Below are positions 1-8,194 of a DNA stretch of 64,000 nucleotides, one piece after another. The position numbers were made by a program, and so were the translations under genes. This DNA comes from Ferrovibrio sp046294345 (GTDB lineage: Bacteria > Pseudomonadota > Alphaproteobacteria > Ferrovibrionales > Ferrovibrionaceae): contig JBKBJT010000015.1 of NCBI GenBank assembly GCA_046294345.1, positions 1 to 64,000 of the forward strand, written 5' to 3'. The notes under the pieces were generated by a model. That model was given only the letters and a program-made list of their open reading frames with translations, ran no database searches and had not been told where the DNA came from. Position 1 is the first letter of the stretch, and every line of letters begins with the position of its first letter.

Positions 1-609
1 CACCTGCTCGGCGGTGAGCTGGTCCTTGCCCCACGGGAAACGCAGCCCGGCCATGGTTTCGTCGAACAGGCGGTTCCAGGCGGCGCGGCCGGCAACGGCC
101 TTTTCATGCAGCAGGCGCTCCAGTTCGTCGTCCAGCTGGTGATCGCGGAACAGCCGCAGGTCGCGCAGCCACGGCCGGTAATGCGACAGTTTGGCCGACT
201 GGGCATATTTCTGCTCCAGCGCGGCGTCTTCCAGGCGGTTCAGCTCCAGGGTCAGGAACAGCAGCCTGGTGGTGATGTCGTTCAGCTTCTCCTGCATGCC
301 CTGGTAGAAGCCGGCGATCTTCGCATCGGCCATATCGCCGGCATAGGCCAGCGAGGCGAAGGAATACATGCGGCCGATCAGGTCCTGCAGGGATTCGTAT
401 TCGGCGATCACGGCGGCCAGGTCGTCGCCCGGCAGGCCAGCAATCTTTCCCTTGCCCTGCTGTTCCAGCCGAGCCGCGCGCTCGGCCACCGCGGCCAAGT
501 CGCGCTGGAGTTCGGCGGAGTCCAGGCCGGGATACAGATCGCTCAGGTCCCAGGTCGGCAGATGGCCGAGGTCGTTGGCGGCGGATGCGGCGGTGGCAGG
601 GGGAGCCAT
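1..609 (-). CDS. pepF: Oligoendopeptidase F (M3 family), N-terminal part
   Basis: This is the first 203 codons of a gene that runs off the left edge of the window. The protein begins MAPPATAASAANDLGHLPTW and continues with WDLSDLYPGLDS, the usual N-terminal signature of alphaproteobacterial PepF-type M3 oligopeptidases. These are cytoplasmic zinc enzymes that cut short peptides. The visible part is the helical N-terminal lobe; the catalytic HExxH motif lies outside the window, so activity cannot be checked. The ATG at 609 is preceded by GAGGA at a good ribosome-binding distance. It is the last gene of a minus-strand group behind two thioesterase genes, from which an 80 bp gap with a small hairpin separates it. 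Confidence 0.75.
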   Translation of the reverse strand, partial: MAPPATAASAANDLGHLPTWDLSDLYPGLDSAELQRDLAAVAERAARLEQQGKGKIAGLPGDDLAAVIAEYESLQDLIGRMYSFASLAYAGDMADAKIAGFYQGMQEKLNDITTRLLFLTLELNRLEDAALEQKYAQSAKLSHYRPWLRDLRLFRDHQLDDELERLLHEKAVAGRAAWNRLFDETMAGLRFPWGKDQLTAEQV

Positions 610-657
610 GCGTGAAATCCTCGTTTCTTGTAATCGCTATAATATATGGGAAGCACC

Positions 658-674
658 GGCTGGTTTGACCAGCC
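658..674. terminator. Short perfect hairpin between thioesterase and pepF
   Basis: GGCTGGT and ACCAGCC form a perfect 7 bp stem around a 3-base loop. It sits just after the stop of the minus-strand thioesterase gene at 690. No run of U follows on either strand, so it is a weak terminator at best. It may instead mark the end of one transcript before the pepF promoter; an AT-rich stretch at 638-646 could hold the pepF -10 region. Confidence 0.3.
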
Positions 675-689
675 CATGCAAAAGCGCGC

Positions 690-1130
690 TTAACCCAGCA
701 GGAAATGCGTATGGGCGGCAGCCACCGGCTTGGCCGGGTCTTCCTGCCAGGCTTCGGCACGCACATTGGCGATGCGGCGGCCATGCTTGGTGATCACGGC
801 GCGGGCAAAGGTTTCCACCGGGCGGGCCGAGCGCAGGTAATCCACCTGCAGATCGATGATCTTCGGAATCGTGTCGGTCTCGGCCGACCAGATCAGCTGC
901 ACGATGGCCGCCGATTCCAGCAGCGCGCCGACCACGCCGCCATGCAGGGCCGGCAGGCGCGAATTGCCGATCAGCTTGGGATCGGCGGGCAGCACGCAGA
1001 CCGGATTGCCTTCGGCATCCTCACGCATGGTGAGGCCGAGGAAACGGAAATACGGAATCGCCTGCAGGAAACCGGAAATGTCGCGGTGTTCGCGGGCGCT
1101 GCGGATCAGGGCTTCAAGATCGATGGTCAT
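690..1130 (-). CDS. PaaI-type hotdog-fold thioesterase (copy 1)
   Basis: The 146-residue protein has the size and the central HGGVVGALLESAA helix of the PaaI/YiiD hotdog family, which hydrolyses acyl-CoA thioesters in the cytoplasm. The preceding ALHGG carries the conserved HGG that lines the active site. Its start codon overlaps the stop of the upstream thioesterase gene as ATGA, so the two are translationally coupled and may assemble together. The substrate cannot be read from the sequence; aryl- or medium-chain acyl-CoA are typical for the family. Confidence 0.8.
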   Translation of the reverse strand: MTIDLEALIRSAREHRDISGFLQAIPYFRFLGLTMREDAEGNPVCVLPADPKLIGNSRLPALHGGVVGALLESAAIVQLIWSAETDTIPKIIDLQVDYLRSARPVETFARAVITKHGRRIANVRAEAWQEDPAKPVAAAHTHFLLG

Positions 1131-1642
1131 GCCACACCGCCGGGAATTTTGGTTCCTTTGGGCAGCGGCGGCTTGTCGGAGGAACCGATCATGAAGGCCC
1201 CGACGCAGTTCGCCACCAGATCATCGGGCGTTTCCGGATGATAGGCACGGGCGCGCACGAAGGCGATCGAGCGGGTCAGCTTGTAGCATTCCGCCGTGGC
1301 GTAGAGTTCCTTCTGCGCCACGGCCGGCTTGAGATAATCGATGCGCAGATCCAGCGTGGCGATGGCCTGCAGCTTGGCCATGGCCGAAAACACCGCCATG
1401 CCGCAGACGGTGTCGACCAGCGAGGTGACGACGCCGCCATGCAGCACGCCATGCACCGGATCGCCGACCAGATCGGGATTATACGGCAGCGCCAGCGTGA
1501 CCGCCTTGCGCGAAACGGCAATCACCTTCACCCCCAACGCCGCGCAATGCGGAATGCCGGCGACGATCATCGCCTCGACAACCTTGGGATCGACGCCTTC
1601 CGGATCGATCTGCGGGGCCGGGATGTCTGGCTGTTCGCTCAT
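1127..1642 (-). CDS. PaaI-type hotdog-fold thioesterase (copy 2)
   Basis: This 171-residue hotdog protein carries VLHGGVVTSLVDTVCGMAVF, the PaaI-family signature. The asparagine-rich stretch just before it (PYNPDLVGDPVHG) is also typical. I place the start at the ATG at 1642 (MSEQPDIPAPQ); the frame is open further upstream, but that part lies over the epimerase gene. Its stop overlaps the next gene's start by four bases, and the epimerase gene ends 8 bp before it, so the three genes are probably one transcript. It is diverged from its neighbour and most likely an old tandem duplicate with a different acyl-CoA preference. Confidence 0.8.
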   Translation of the reverse strand: MSEQPDIPAPQIDPEGVDPKVVEAMIVAGIPHCAALGVKVIAVSRKAVTLALPYNPDLVGDPVHGVLHGGVVTSLVDTVCGMAVFSAMAKLQAIATLDLRIDYLKPAVAQKELYATAECYKLTRSIAFVRARAYHPETPDDLVANCVGAFMIGSSDKPPLPKGTKIPGGVA

Positions 1643-1650
1643 CGGCGATC

Positions 1651-2634
1651 CTACCCCACCATGTTGTGATAGCGGCGATACCAGTCGACAAAACGCGGGA
1701 TGCCCACATCGATAGGCGTGCTCGGCTTGAAACCGGTGTCGCGCTGGATGGCGGAGATATCGGCATAGGTGGCCTTCACATCGCCATCCTGCATCGGCAG
1801 GAACTGCTTCTCGGCCTTGCGGCCGACCGCCTGTTCGATCAGCTCGATCATGCGCAGCAGCGGTTCCGGCTTGTTGTTGCCGATATTGTAGATGCGGTAG
1901 GGCCGGCCATGCTCGTTGGGCGGCGCCGGATGATCCAGCGTCTTCACGATGCCATCGACGATATCGTCGATATAGGTGAAGTCGCGCTGCATGTCGCCGT
2001 TGTTGAACACCTGGATCGGGCGGCCCTCGAAGATCGCCTTGGTGAAGATGAACATCGCCATGTCGGGCCGGCCCCAGGGCCCGTAGACGGTGAAAAAACG
2101 CAGGCCGGTCTGCGGGAAGCCGAACAGATGCGCATAGGCATGGCTGATCAGTTCGTCGGCCTTCTTGGTGGCGGCATACAGCGAGATCGGCGAATCGACC
2201 CGGTCCTCGACCGCAAAGGGCAGCTTGGTGTTGCCGCCATAGACCGAAGAGGACGAGGCGTAGACCAGATGCTCGCATTTCGGCAGATGCCGGCAGAGTT
2301 CCAGCATCACCGTATGGCCGAGCAGATTGGCGCGAATATAGGCGTAGGGATTCACCAGTGAGTAGCGCACGCCGGCCTGGGCAGCCAGGTGCACGACGCG
2401 CCGGATATCGGCGCCGGCGGTCGCCTGCTGCACTGCATCAACGTCGGCAATGTCAACCTGGAAAAATTTGAACCCTTTCCGGCCCTGCAATTGTTCGAGT
2501 CGTGCGCGCTTGAGTGCCGGATCGTAATAATCGTTCAGATTATCGAGACCGATCACCTCGTCGCCGCGCGCCAGCAACGCTTGTGCAACATGAAACCCGA
2601 TGAAACCGGCGGCACCGGTGAGCAGAATGGCCAT
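1651..2634 (-). CDS. UDP-glucuronate 4-epimerase-like NAD-dependent sugar epimerase
   Basis: The 327-residue protein is a short-chain dehydrogenase of the extended sugar-epimerase type. It opens with the NAD-binding loop GAAGFIG at residues 7-13 and has the catalytic SSS...YAATK arrangement, where the tyrosine and lysine sit four residues apart. FTVYGPWGRPDMA and NNGDMQRDFTYIDDIV are characteristic of the UDP-glucuronate/UDP-galacturonate 4-epimerase group (CapI/LspL). The expected role is interconversion of UDP-GlcA and UDP-GalA for lipopolysaccharide or capsule, which suits a genome with hldE and lipid A genes. dTDP-glucose dehydratase is a less likely alternative. Translation starts at 2634. 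Confidence 0.85.
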   Translation of the reverse strand: MAILLTGAAGFIGFHVAQALLARGDEVIGLDNLNDYYDPALKRARLEQLQGRKGFKFFQVDIADVDAVQQATAGADIRRVVHLAAQAGVRYSLVNPYAYIRANLLGHTVMLELCRHLPKCEHLVYASSSSVYGGNTKLPFAVEDRVDSPISLYAATKKADELISHAYAHLFGFPQTGLRFFTVYGPWGRPDMAMFIFTKAIFEGRPIQVFNNGDMQRDFTYIDDIVDGIVKTLDHPAPPNEHGRPYRIYNIGNNKPEPLLRMIELIEQAVGRKAEKQFLPMQDGDVKATYADISAIQRDTGFKPSTPIDVGIPRFVDWYRRYHNMVG

Positions 2635-2744
2635 GACGATCCTGGCGCAATAAACGGAAGGCAGATTGACTACCTTGGGGTATCTACCAGAATCACTTGA
2701 AAGAGCAACCGGCCCGGCTTTTCCACAGCCGCTTCGGTTTTCAC

Positions 2745-2804
2745 TCGACCGGGCATGGCGACCGCCCTATAATTAGGTAAGCAATACTGACCTAATTCGG
2801 TCAG
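2745..2804 (+). promoter_or_regulatory. Promoter with two overlapping dyads ahead of the indolepyruvate oxidoreductase gene
   Basis: TCGACC at 2745-2750 and a perfect TATAAT at 2768-2773 are 17 bp apart, a convincing housekeeping promoter for the gene starting at 2821. AATTAGGT (2771-2778) and ACCTAATT (2790-2797) form an 8 bp inverted repeat that covers the -10 box and the expected transcription start. CTGACC (2787-2792) and GGTCAG (2799-2804) form a second dyad overlapping the first. The position suggests a repressor operator, but no regulator gene is adjacent. Confidence 0.55.
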
Positions 2805-2820
2805 CGGGAGGAGAAACCGG

Positions 2821-5800
2821 ATGCTGGCGAATGTCACGCTGGACGACAAATACACGCTGGAACGCGGCCGCGTCTTCCTGACCGGCACGCAGGCATTGGT
2901 CCGCCTGCCGATGTTGCAGCGGAAACGCGATCTGGCAGCGGGCCTGAACACCGCCTGCTTCATCTCCGGCTATCGCGGCTCGCCGCTCGGCCTGTTCGAC
3001 CAGCAGCTCTGGCGCGCCCGCAAATTCCTCAAGGACAACCACATCCAGTTCCAGCCCGGCGTGAACGAGGACCTGGCCGCCACCGCGGTATGGGGCAGCC
3101 AGCAGCTCAACCTGTTCCCGAAGGCGAAATACGACGGCGTGTTCGGCATCTGGTACGGCAAGGGCCCCGGCGTCGACCGTTCGATGGACGTGTTCAAGCA
3201 TGCCAATTCCGCCGGCACGTCGCAGCATGGCGGCGTGCTGGCGCTGTGCGGCGACGACCATGGCGCCGCCTCGTCCACCGTGGCGCATCAGTCCGAACAC
3301 ATGATGATGGCCGCGATGATGCCCATGCTGCATCCGGCCAATGTGCAGGAATTCCTCGATTACGGCCTGCTGGGCTGGGCCATGTCGCGCTATTCGGGCC
3401 TGTGGGTCGGATTCAAATGCCAGACCGAGACGGTGGAAAGCTCGGCCAGCGTTTCCATCGACCCCGAGCGTCTGCAGATCGCCTACCCGACCGATTTCCA
3501 GATGCCACCGGGCGGGCTCAACATCCGCTGGCCCGATGCGATCCTGGAACAGGAAGACCGGCTGCAGCGCCACAAGGCCTATGCCGCGCTCGCCTTCGCC
3601 CGCGCCAACAAGATCGACCGCGTGGTGATCGACAGCCCGCGTCCGCGCCTTGGCATCATCACCACCGGCAAGTCGTATCTGGACGTGCGCCAGGCGATGG
3701 ACGACCTCGGCATCACCGAGGAGATGGCCGCCGATATGGGCATCCGCCTCTACAAGGTGGGCATGGTCTGGCCGCTGGAACGCGAGGGCGCGCGGCATTT
3801 CGCCGAAGGACTGGAGGAAGTGATCGTCGTCGAGGAAAAGCGCGCGGTCATCGAGAACCAGCTGAAGGAACAGCTTTATAACTGGCGCGAGGACGTGCGT
3901 CCGCGCGTGGTGGGCAAGTTCGATGCCCAGGGCAACTGGCTGCTGCCTTCGGCCGGGGAGATATCCCCGGCGATTGTCGCCAAGGCGCTGTACACCTGGC
4001 TCAAGCGCTACGGCACCAATCCGCGCATCGAGGAACGCATCGCCTTCATCGAGCAGAAGGAGAAGGAGCGCGCCGCCAGCAGCATCGGCAAGACGCAGCG
4101 GCAGCCCTATTTCTGTTCGGGCTGCCCGCACAACACTTCCACCCGCGTGCCGGAAGGCAGCCGCGCGGTGGCCGGCATCGGCTGTCATTTCATGTCGCTG
4201 TGGATGGACCGTTCCACCGCCACCTTCACCCAGATGGGCGGCGAAGGCACGCCCTGGATCGGCCAGGCGCCGTTCAGCGACGACAAGCACATCTTCGCCA
4301 ACCTGGGCGATGGCACCTACTACCATTCGGGCCTGCTGGCCCTGCGCGCCTCGGTCGCGGCCAAGGTGAACATCACCTACAAGATCCTCTACAACGACGC
4401 CGTGGCGATGACCGGCGGCCAGCCGCATGACGGCCCGCTGACCCCGCCACAGATCAGCATGCAGGTCTACGGCGAAGGCGTGCGCAAGATCATCGTCGTC
4501 ACCGACGAACCCGACAAATATCCGGTCGGCACCGAATGGGCGCCGGGCGTGACCATCCGTCATCGCGACGAGCTGGATGCCGTGCAGCGCGAACTGCGCG
4601 AGATCGAGGGCTGCACCGTGCTGATCTACGACCAGACCTGTGCCGCCGAGAAGCGCCGCCGCCGCAAACGCGGCACCTTCCCCGATCCCGACAGGCGCGT
4701 GTTCATCAACGAGGCGGTCTGCGAGGGCTGCGGCGATTGTTCGGTGAAATCCAACTGCGTCTCGGTCGAACCGCTGGAAACCGAACTGGGCCGCAAGCGC
4801 AAGATCAACCAGTCGTCCTGCAACAAGGACTTCTCCTGCGTGAAGGGCTTCTGCCCCAGCTTCGTCACCGTGCATGGCGGCAAGGTGAAGCGCGCCAAGG
4901 TGAAGCTGCAGCAGGGCCCGAGCGACAACGACGTGGACGGCCTGTTCGCCGGGCTGAAGACGCCGGAAGTCGCCCCGGTCGACCAGCCCTACAACATCCT
5001 GATCACCGGCATCGGCGGCACCGGCGTGGTGACCATCGGCCAGATCTTAGGGATGGCCGCGCATATCCAGGGCTACGGCACCAGCGTGCTGGATTTCACC
5101 GGCCTGGCGCAGAAGAACGGCGCGGTGCTGAGCCATGTGCGTATCGCGAAAACGCCGGACGACATCCATGCCGTGCGCGTGGCGGCCGGCGGCGCCAACC
5201 TGGTGCTGGGCTGCGACATGGTGGTGGCCGCGGGAGACGCCGCGCTGGAGAAGATGCAGAAAGGCGCCACCCGCGCGCTGATCAACACGCATCTCACGCC
5301 CACCGCCGCCTTCCAGCTCAATCCCAACCTGCAGCTTGACGACAACCAGATGGTGCAGGCAATCCGCAATGCCGCCGGCGAGAACCTGTCGGAATTCGTG
5401 GAAGCCACCCGCATCGCCACCGTGCTGATGGGCGACGCCATCGCCACCAACATGTTCATGCTGGGCTATGCCGTGCAGCGCGGCCTGATCCCGGTATCGC
5501 TGGATGCCCTTTTGCAGGCCATCGAGCTGAACGGCACGGCGATTGACGCCAACATCCGCGCCCTGAGCTGGGGCCGGCTCTATGCCCAGGACCCCAAGGC
5601 GGTGGACGATATCGCGCGGCCCACGCTCAGCGCCATCGAGCCCAAGGCGTTCGCCAAGACGGTGGACGAACTGCTGGCCGACCGCATGCCGCGCCTGACC
5701 GCCTGGCAGAATGCGGCTTACGCCGAGCGCTACAAGGCCCTGGTGGAAAAAGCTCGCCATGCCGAGGCGAACCGGGCCAAGGGCATGAGCGGTTTCGCCG

Positions 5801-6321
5801 AGGCCGTGGCGCGCTATGCCTACAAGCTGATGGCCTACAAGGACGAGTACGAGGTGGCCCGCCTTTATTCCGACGGCGACTTCCTGAAGAAGCTGAACGC
5901 GCAGTTCGACGGCGATTTCCGCCTGAGCTTCCATCTCGCTCCGCCGCTGCTCAATCCGCCCGATCCGGAAACCGGCATCGCGCAGAAGAAGGAGTTCGGC
6001 CCGTGGATGTTCCGCGCCTTCGGCCTGCTGGCGAAGCTGAAATTCCTGCGCGGCACGGCCTTTGACATCTTCGGCCGCACCGAGGAACGCCGCACCGAAC
6101 GCCAGCTGATCGCCGATTACTTCACGCTGATCGAGGAACTGTGCGAGAAGCTGAACCCGCAGAATCACGCGCTGGCCGTGCAGCTGGCGAGGATTCCGGA
6201 AGACATCCGCGGCTATGGCCATGTGAAGGTGAAGCACCTGGCGGCGGCGAAGGAGAAGGAAGCCAAACTGTTGGCCACCTTCCGCGCCCCCACCGCGCCG
6301 CTGGCGACTGCGGCGGAGTGA
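2821..6321 (+). CDS. Fused indolepyruvate:ferredoxin oxidoreductase (IorA-IorB fusion)
   Basis: This 1166-residue enzyme oxidatively decarboxylates aryl 2-oxoacids to acyl-CoA and passes the electrons to ferredoxin. The first ~710 residues are the thiamine-diphosphate part, with CSGCPHNTS near residue 432 and GIGCHFMSLWMD shortly after. A cysteine-rich cluster-binding region follows near residues 633-682 (EGCGDCSVKSNC, then SSCNKDFSCVKGFC). The gamma-type domain begins near residue 727 with ITGIGGTGVVTIG, and a long helical C-terminal domain closes the protein. The single-chain form is common in Alpha- and Betaproteobacteria, while archaea use separate subunits. The ATG follows GGGAGGAG. It stands alone, so it is probably its own transcription unit, ending at the hairpins near 6342-6409. 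It implies degradation of aromatic amino acids or indole-3-pyruvate. Confidence 0.92.
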   Translation: MLANVTLDDKYTLERGRVFLTGTQALVRLPMLQRKRDLAAGLNTACFISGYRGSPLGLFDQQLWRARKFLKDNHIQFQPGVNEDLAATAVWGSQQLNLFPKAKYDGVFGIWYGKGPGVDRSMDVFKHANSAGTSQHGGVLALCGDDHGAASSTVAHQSEHMMMAAMMPMLHPANVQEFLDYGLLGWAMSRYSGLWVGFKCQTETVESSASVSIDPERLQIAYPTDFQMPPGGLNIRWPDAILEQEDRLQRHKAYAALAFARANKIDRVVIDSPRPRLGIITTGKSYLDVRQAMDDLGITEEMAADMGIRLYKVGMVWPLEREGARHFAEGLEEVIVVEEKRAVIENQLKEQLYNWREDVRPRVVGKFDAQGNWLLPSAGEISPAIVAKALYTWLKRYGTNPRIEERIAFIEQKEKERAASSIGKTQRQPYFCSGCPHNTSTRVPEGSRAVAGIGCHFMSLWMDRSTATFTQMGGEGTPWIGQAPFSDDKHIFANLGDGTYYHSGLLALRASVAAKVNITYKILYNDAVAMTGGQPHDGPLTPPQISMQVYGEGVRKIIVVTDEPDKYPVGTEWAPGVTIRHRDELDAVQRELREIEGCTVLIYDQTCAAEKRRRRKRGTFPDPDRRVFINEAVCEGCGDCSVKSNCVSVEPLETELGRKRKINQSSCNKDFSCVKGFCPSFVTVHGGKVKRAKVKLQQGPSDNDVDGLFAGLKTPEVAPVDQPYNILITGIGGTGVVTIGQILGMAAHIQGYGTSVLDFTGLAQKNGAVLSHVRIAKTPDDIHAVRVAAGGANLVLGCDMVVAAGDAALEKMQKGATRALINTHLTPTAAFQLNPNLQLDDNQMVQAIRNAAGENLSEFVEATRIATVLMGDAIATNMFMLGYAVQRGLIPVSLDALLQAIELNGTAIDANIRALSWGRLYAQDPKAVDDIARPTLSAIEPKAFAKTVDELLADRMPRLTAWQNAAYAERYKALVEKARHAEANRAKGMSGFAEAVARYAYKLMAYKDEYEVARLYSDGDFLKKLNAQFDGDFRLSFHLAPPLLNPPDPETGIAQKKEFGPWMFRAFGLLAKLKFLRGTAFDIFGRTEERRTERQLIADYFTLIEELCEKLNPQNHALAVQLARIPEDIRGYGHVKVKHLAAAKEKEAKLLATFRAPTAPLATAAE

Positions 6322-6341
6322 AGTAAAAAAGAAACTCGTAG

Positions 6342-6409
6342 ATGGCCGGGCCAAGCCCGGCCATGACGTGTCTTTTGTGATTCGTCATGCCCGGACGTGG
6401 TCCGGGCAT
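6342..6409. repeat. Twin REP-like palindromes ending in a T-run
   Basis: Two perfect hairpins lie between the oxidoreductase and hydrolase genes. ATGGCCGGGC and GCCCGGCCAT (6342-6364) have a 3-base loop, and ATGCCCGGAC and GTCCGGGCAT (6387-6409) also have a 3-base loop. The flanks CATGACG (6362-6368) and CGTCATG (6383-6389) are also inverted to each other, so the pair is arranged head to head like a bacterial interspersed mosaic element. Seven T residues follow at 6415-6421, so the second hairpin can act as the terminator of the upstream gene. Short palindromes of the CGTCATGCCCGG type are well known between genes in many alphaproteobacterial genomes. Confidence 0.7.
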
Positions 6410-6502
6410 CCACGTTTTTTTCTCTCTTCCGCAGCGGCATGCCGTTAGGACATTACCGGATTGGTAATTGCCAGCCTGTCATGACCGTGGCTGGATAGGC
6501 GC

Positions 6503-7375
6503 ATGACCGCGATGACCGCCCTCTCCGCTTCGCCCGAAACCATCCGCCTGCAGCGCCACGACGGCACCAGCTTTGCCGTGCAGATTCATCCGGCGGGCGA
6601 TGCGAAGGCGCCGACCATCCTGATCCAGCCGGCGATGGGCATGCAGATCGGCTATTACGCCCCGCTGCTGCAGGCCCTGCAGCAGGCCGGATACAACGCC
6701 GCTATCGCCGAGTTGCGCGGCCATGAGGAAAGCGGCGGGCGCAAGCCGGGCTGGGGCTACGATTTCGGCTATCACGACCTGCTGACCGAGGACTGGCCGC
6801 TGGCGATCAAGACAGTGAAGGCGCGCTTTCCGAACACGCCCTTCTACCTGCTGGGCCACAGCCTCGGCGCGCAGGTCAGCAGTATCTATGCCGCGCATCA
6901 TCCGCAGCAGCTCGACGGCCTGATCCTGATCGCCTGCTCATCGGTGTACTGGAAGCTGTGGCCGAAAGCCTTCCTGGCCTACAGCCAGATGGTGCCGCTG
7001 GTGGCGCGCGTGGTGGGACATTTCCCCGGTCATCGCTTCCGCTTTGCCGGGCGCGAGGCGCGCACATTGATGGCCGACTGGGCGCGGCAGGCGCGCACCG
7101 GGCGTTTCCTGTTCGGCCGGCCGCGCGTCGACCATGATCGCCATCTGGCGGAATTGTCGCTGCCGGTGCTGGGCATTTCATTGCAGGGCGATTTCTTCGC
7201 GCCGAAACACGCGATGGACGGCTTGCTGGGCAAGTTTCCCAGGGCGCAGCTCACGCGCCATCATCTCGACCCCAAGGCGATGGGCTTCCAGGGCATCGAT
7301 CATTTCCGCTGGGTGCGGAAGCCTGAGATCGTGATGCCCAAGGTGACCGAATGGCTGAAGGCCCGGCACGGCTGA
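6503..7375 (+). CDS. Alpha/beta-fold hydrolase
   Basis: The 290-residue protein is a cytoplasmic serine hydrolase of the alpha/beta fold. The nucleophile elbow is GHSLGAQ, with the serine near residue 119. A likely catalytic histidine is in GFQGIDHFRW near the C terminus. It resembles the group of uncharacterised bacterial hydrolases often called predicted alpha/beta hydrolases, whose substrate is not known. There is no signal peptide. A second possible ATG three codons later would make little difference. The gene stands alone between the twin hairpins and the convergent secreted-protein gene. Confidence 0.75.
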   Translation: MTAMTALSASPETIRLQRHDGTSFAVQIHPAGDAKAPTILIQPAMGMQIGYYAPLLQALQQAGYNAAIAELRGHEESGGRKPGWGYDFGYHDLLTEDWPLAIKTVKARFPNTPFYLLGHSLGAQVSSIYAAHHPQQLDGLILIACSSVYWKLWPKAFLAYSQMVPLVARVVGHFPGHRFRFAGREARTLMADWARQARTGRFLFGRPRVDHDRHLAELSLPVLGISLQGDFFAPKHAMDGLLGKFPRAQLTRHHLDPKAMGFQGIDHFRWVRKPEIVMPKVTEWLKARHG

Positions 7376-7382
7376 TGCCGGC

Positions 7383-7769
7383 CTAGCGGCCCTCGTAGCA
7401 TTTCACCCGCGTGACTTCGCCGGAATCGGTCTCGTCGCTTTTCTCGCGGTAGATTTCCATGGTGCCGCGATTCTTCAGGCGGCATTCGCCGATCGGGAAC
7501 CAGGTGGATTTCACCTGCACGATGATGAACTCGTTCGCCCCCAGGCGATCCGGCGCGCAATAGCGGTTCACCTCGCGCGGCTTGGCGATCACGGTGGAAT
7601 TCACCCGGCCTTCGCGCCGGATGTTGATCGGCCAGTTGTATTGCGTGAGGTTGGCGATGCTGACGCAGGCCTGGGCATCGTCGGTGACCGGCCGCTGCGG
7701 CTGGGCGGCAAGATCGCCGCAGAAGAGCAGCGCGGCCAGACCTGCTATGACGCCGGTTTGGCCGCGCAT
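7383..7769 (-). CDS. Small secreted cysteine-containing protein, function unknown
   Basis: I do not recognise this 128-residue protein. It begins with a clear signal peptide (hydrophobic core GVIAGLAALLF, likely cleaved after AAQ). The mature part has four cysteines (ACVSIAN, RYCAPD, GECRL and VKCYEG), enough for two disulfides, and is rich in beta-prone residues. It is therefore likely a periplasmic or extracytoplasmic domain. It starts 5 bp after the end of gapR and probably shares its transcript, although nothing links the two functionally. Confidence 0.6.
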   Translation of the reverse strand: MRGQTGVIAGLAALLFCGDLAAQPQRPVTDDAQACVSIANLTQYNWPINIRREGRVNSTVIAKPREVNRYCAPDRLGANEFIIVQVKSTWFPIGECRLKNRGTMEIYREKSDETDSGEVTRVKCYEGR

Positions 7770-7774
7770 GCGGT

Positions 7775-8068
7775 TTACTCCGCGGCTTCAGCGTCGGCGT
7801 CGGCGCTGCCGTTGATCTGCATGCCAAGCGCGTCCATGTAGATTTCCAGCAGGCTCTCCTGCTCGGCCAGTTCGGCACGATCCAGTTTGCGCAGCTTGAT
7901 CACCTGGCGAAGGATCTTGGTGTCGAAGCCATGCGCCTTGGCTTCGGCATAGACCTCGCGGATATCGTCGGCCAGCGCCTTCTTCTCTTCCTCCAGCCGC
8001 TCGATACGGGCGACGATCTGGTTGAGCTGGTCGGCCGAGAAGTTGCCGGAGATCAGTTTGGTGGCCAT
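7775..8068 (-). CDS. gapR: GapR nucleoid-associated protein (DUF2312)
   Basis: The 97-residue protein matches GapR, the alphaproteobacterial protein that binds overtwisted AT-rich DNA ahead of replication forks and transcription and stimulates type II topoisomerases. The core NFSADQLNQIVARIERLEEE and the basic helix KILRQVIKLRKLDRAE are nearly diagnostic, and the long N-terminal helix gives the coiled-coil dimer. I chose the ATG at 8068 because GAGG precedes it and MATKLISGNF fits the family; upstream codons in frame do not. The C-terminal acidic tail ADADAEAAE is variable in the family. Its promoter region contains two inverted DnaA-box-like sites. Confidence 0.93.
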   Translation of the reverse strand: MATKLISGNFSADQLNQIVARIERLEEEKKALADDIREVYAEAKAHGFDTKILRQVIKLRKLDRAELAEQESLLEIYMDALGMQINGSADADAEAAE

Positions 8069-8108
8069 GGGTGACCTCGAATAAAAGCGGTGTTGGAGTT
8101 GGGCGCGG

Positions 8109-8114
8109 ATTATA
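8109..8114 (-). promoter_or_regulatory. -10 box for gapR
   Basis: On the minus strand this reads TATAAT, a perfect -10 hexamer placed 40 bp before the gapR start codon. The -35 region at the expected spacing is poor, so the promoter may need an activator. The inverted DnaA-like sites at 8146-8186 lie about 50 to 80 bases upstream of the predicted start point. Confidence 0.4.
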
Positions 8115-8145
8115 GCCGCCAGCGTCCTGCCGCCTACCGCCCCAC

Positions 8146-8186
8146 CCGAGTTATCCACAGGAATGCGCCGTCCGTGGATAACTCGG
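8146..8186. promoter_or_regulatory. Inverted pair of DnaA-box sequences upstream of gapR
   Basis: CCGAGTTATCCAC (8146-8158) and GTGGATAACTCGG (8174-8186) are perfect 13 bp inverted arms. The left arm contains TTATCCACA at 8151-8159, an exact DnaA box. The right arm contains TTATCCACG on the minus strand (8173-8181), one base off. The element lies between the DUF1244 stop and the gapR promoter. It could bind DnaA, or simply be the hairpin terminator of DUF1244, although no T-run follows it. Confidence 0.5.
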
Positions 8187-8194
8187 ATTTATCC

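Noticed and set aside
2773..4875. Long minus-strand open frame under the indolepyruvate oxidoreductase gene
   Set aside because: It is a shadow of the real gene; composition is typical of antisense reading, with no motif or start context.
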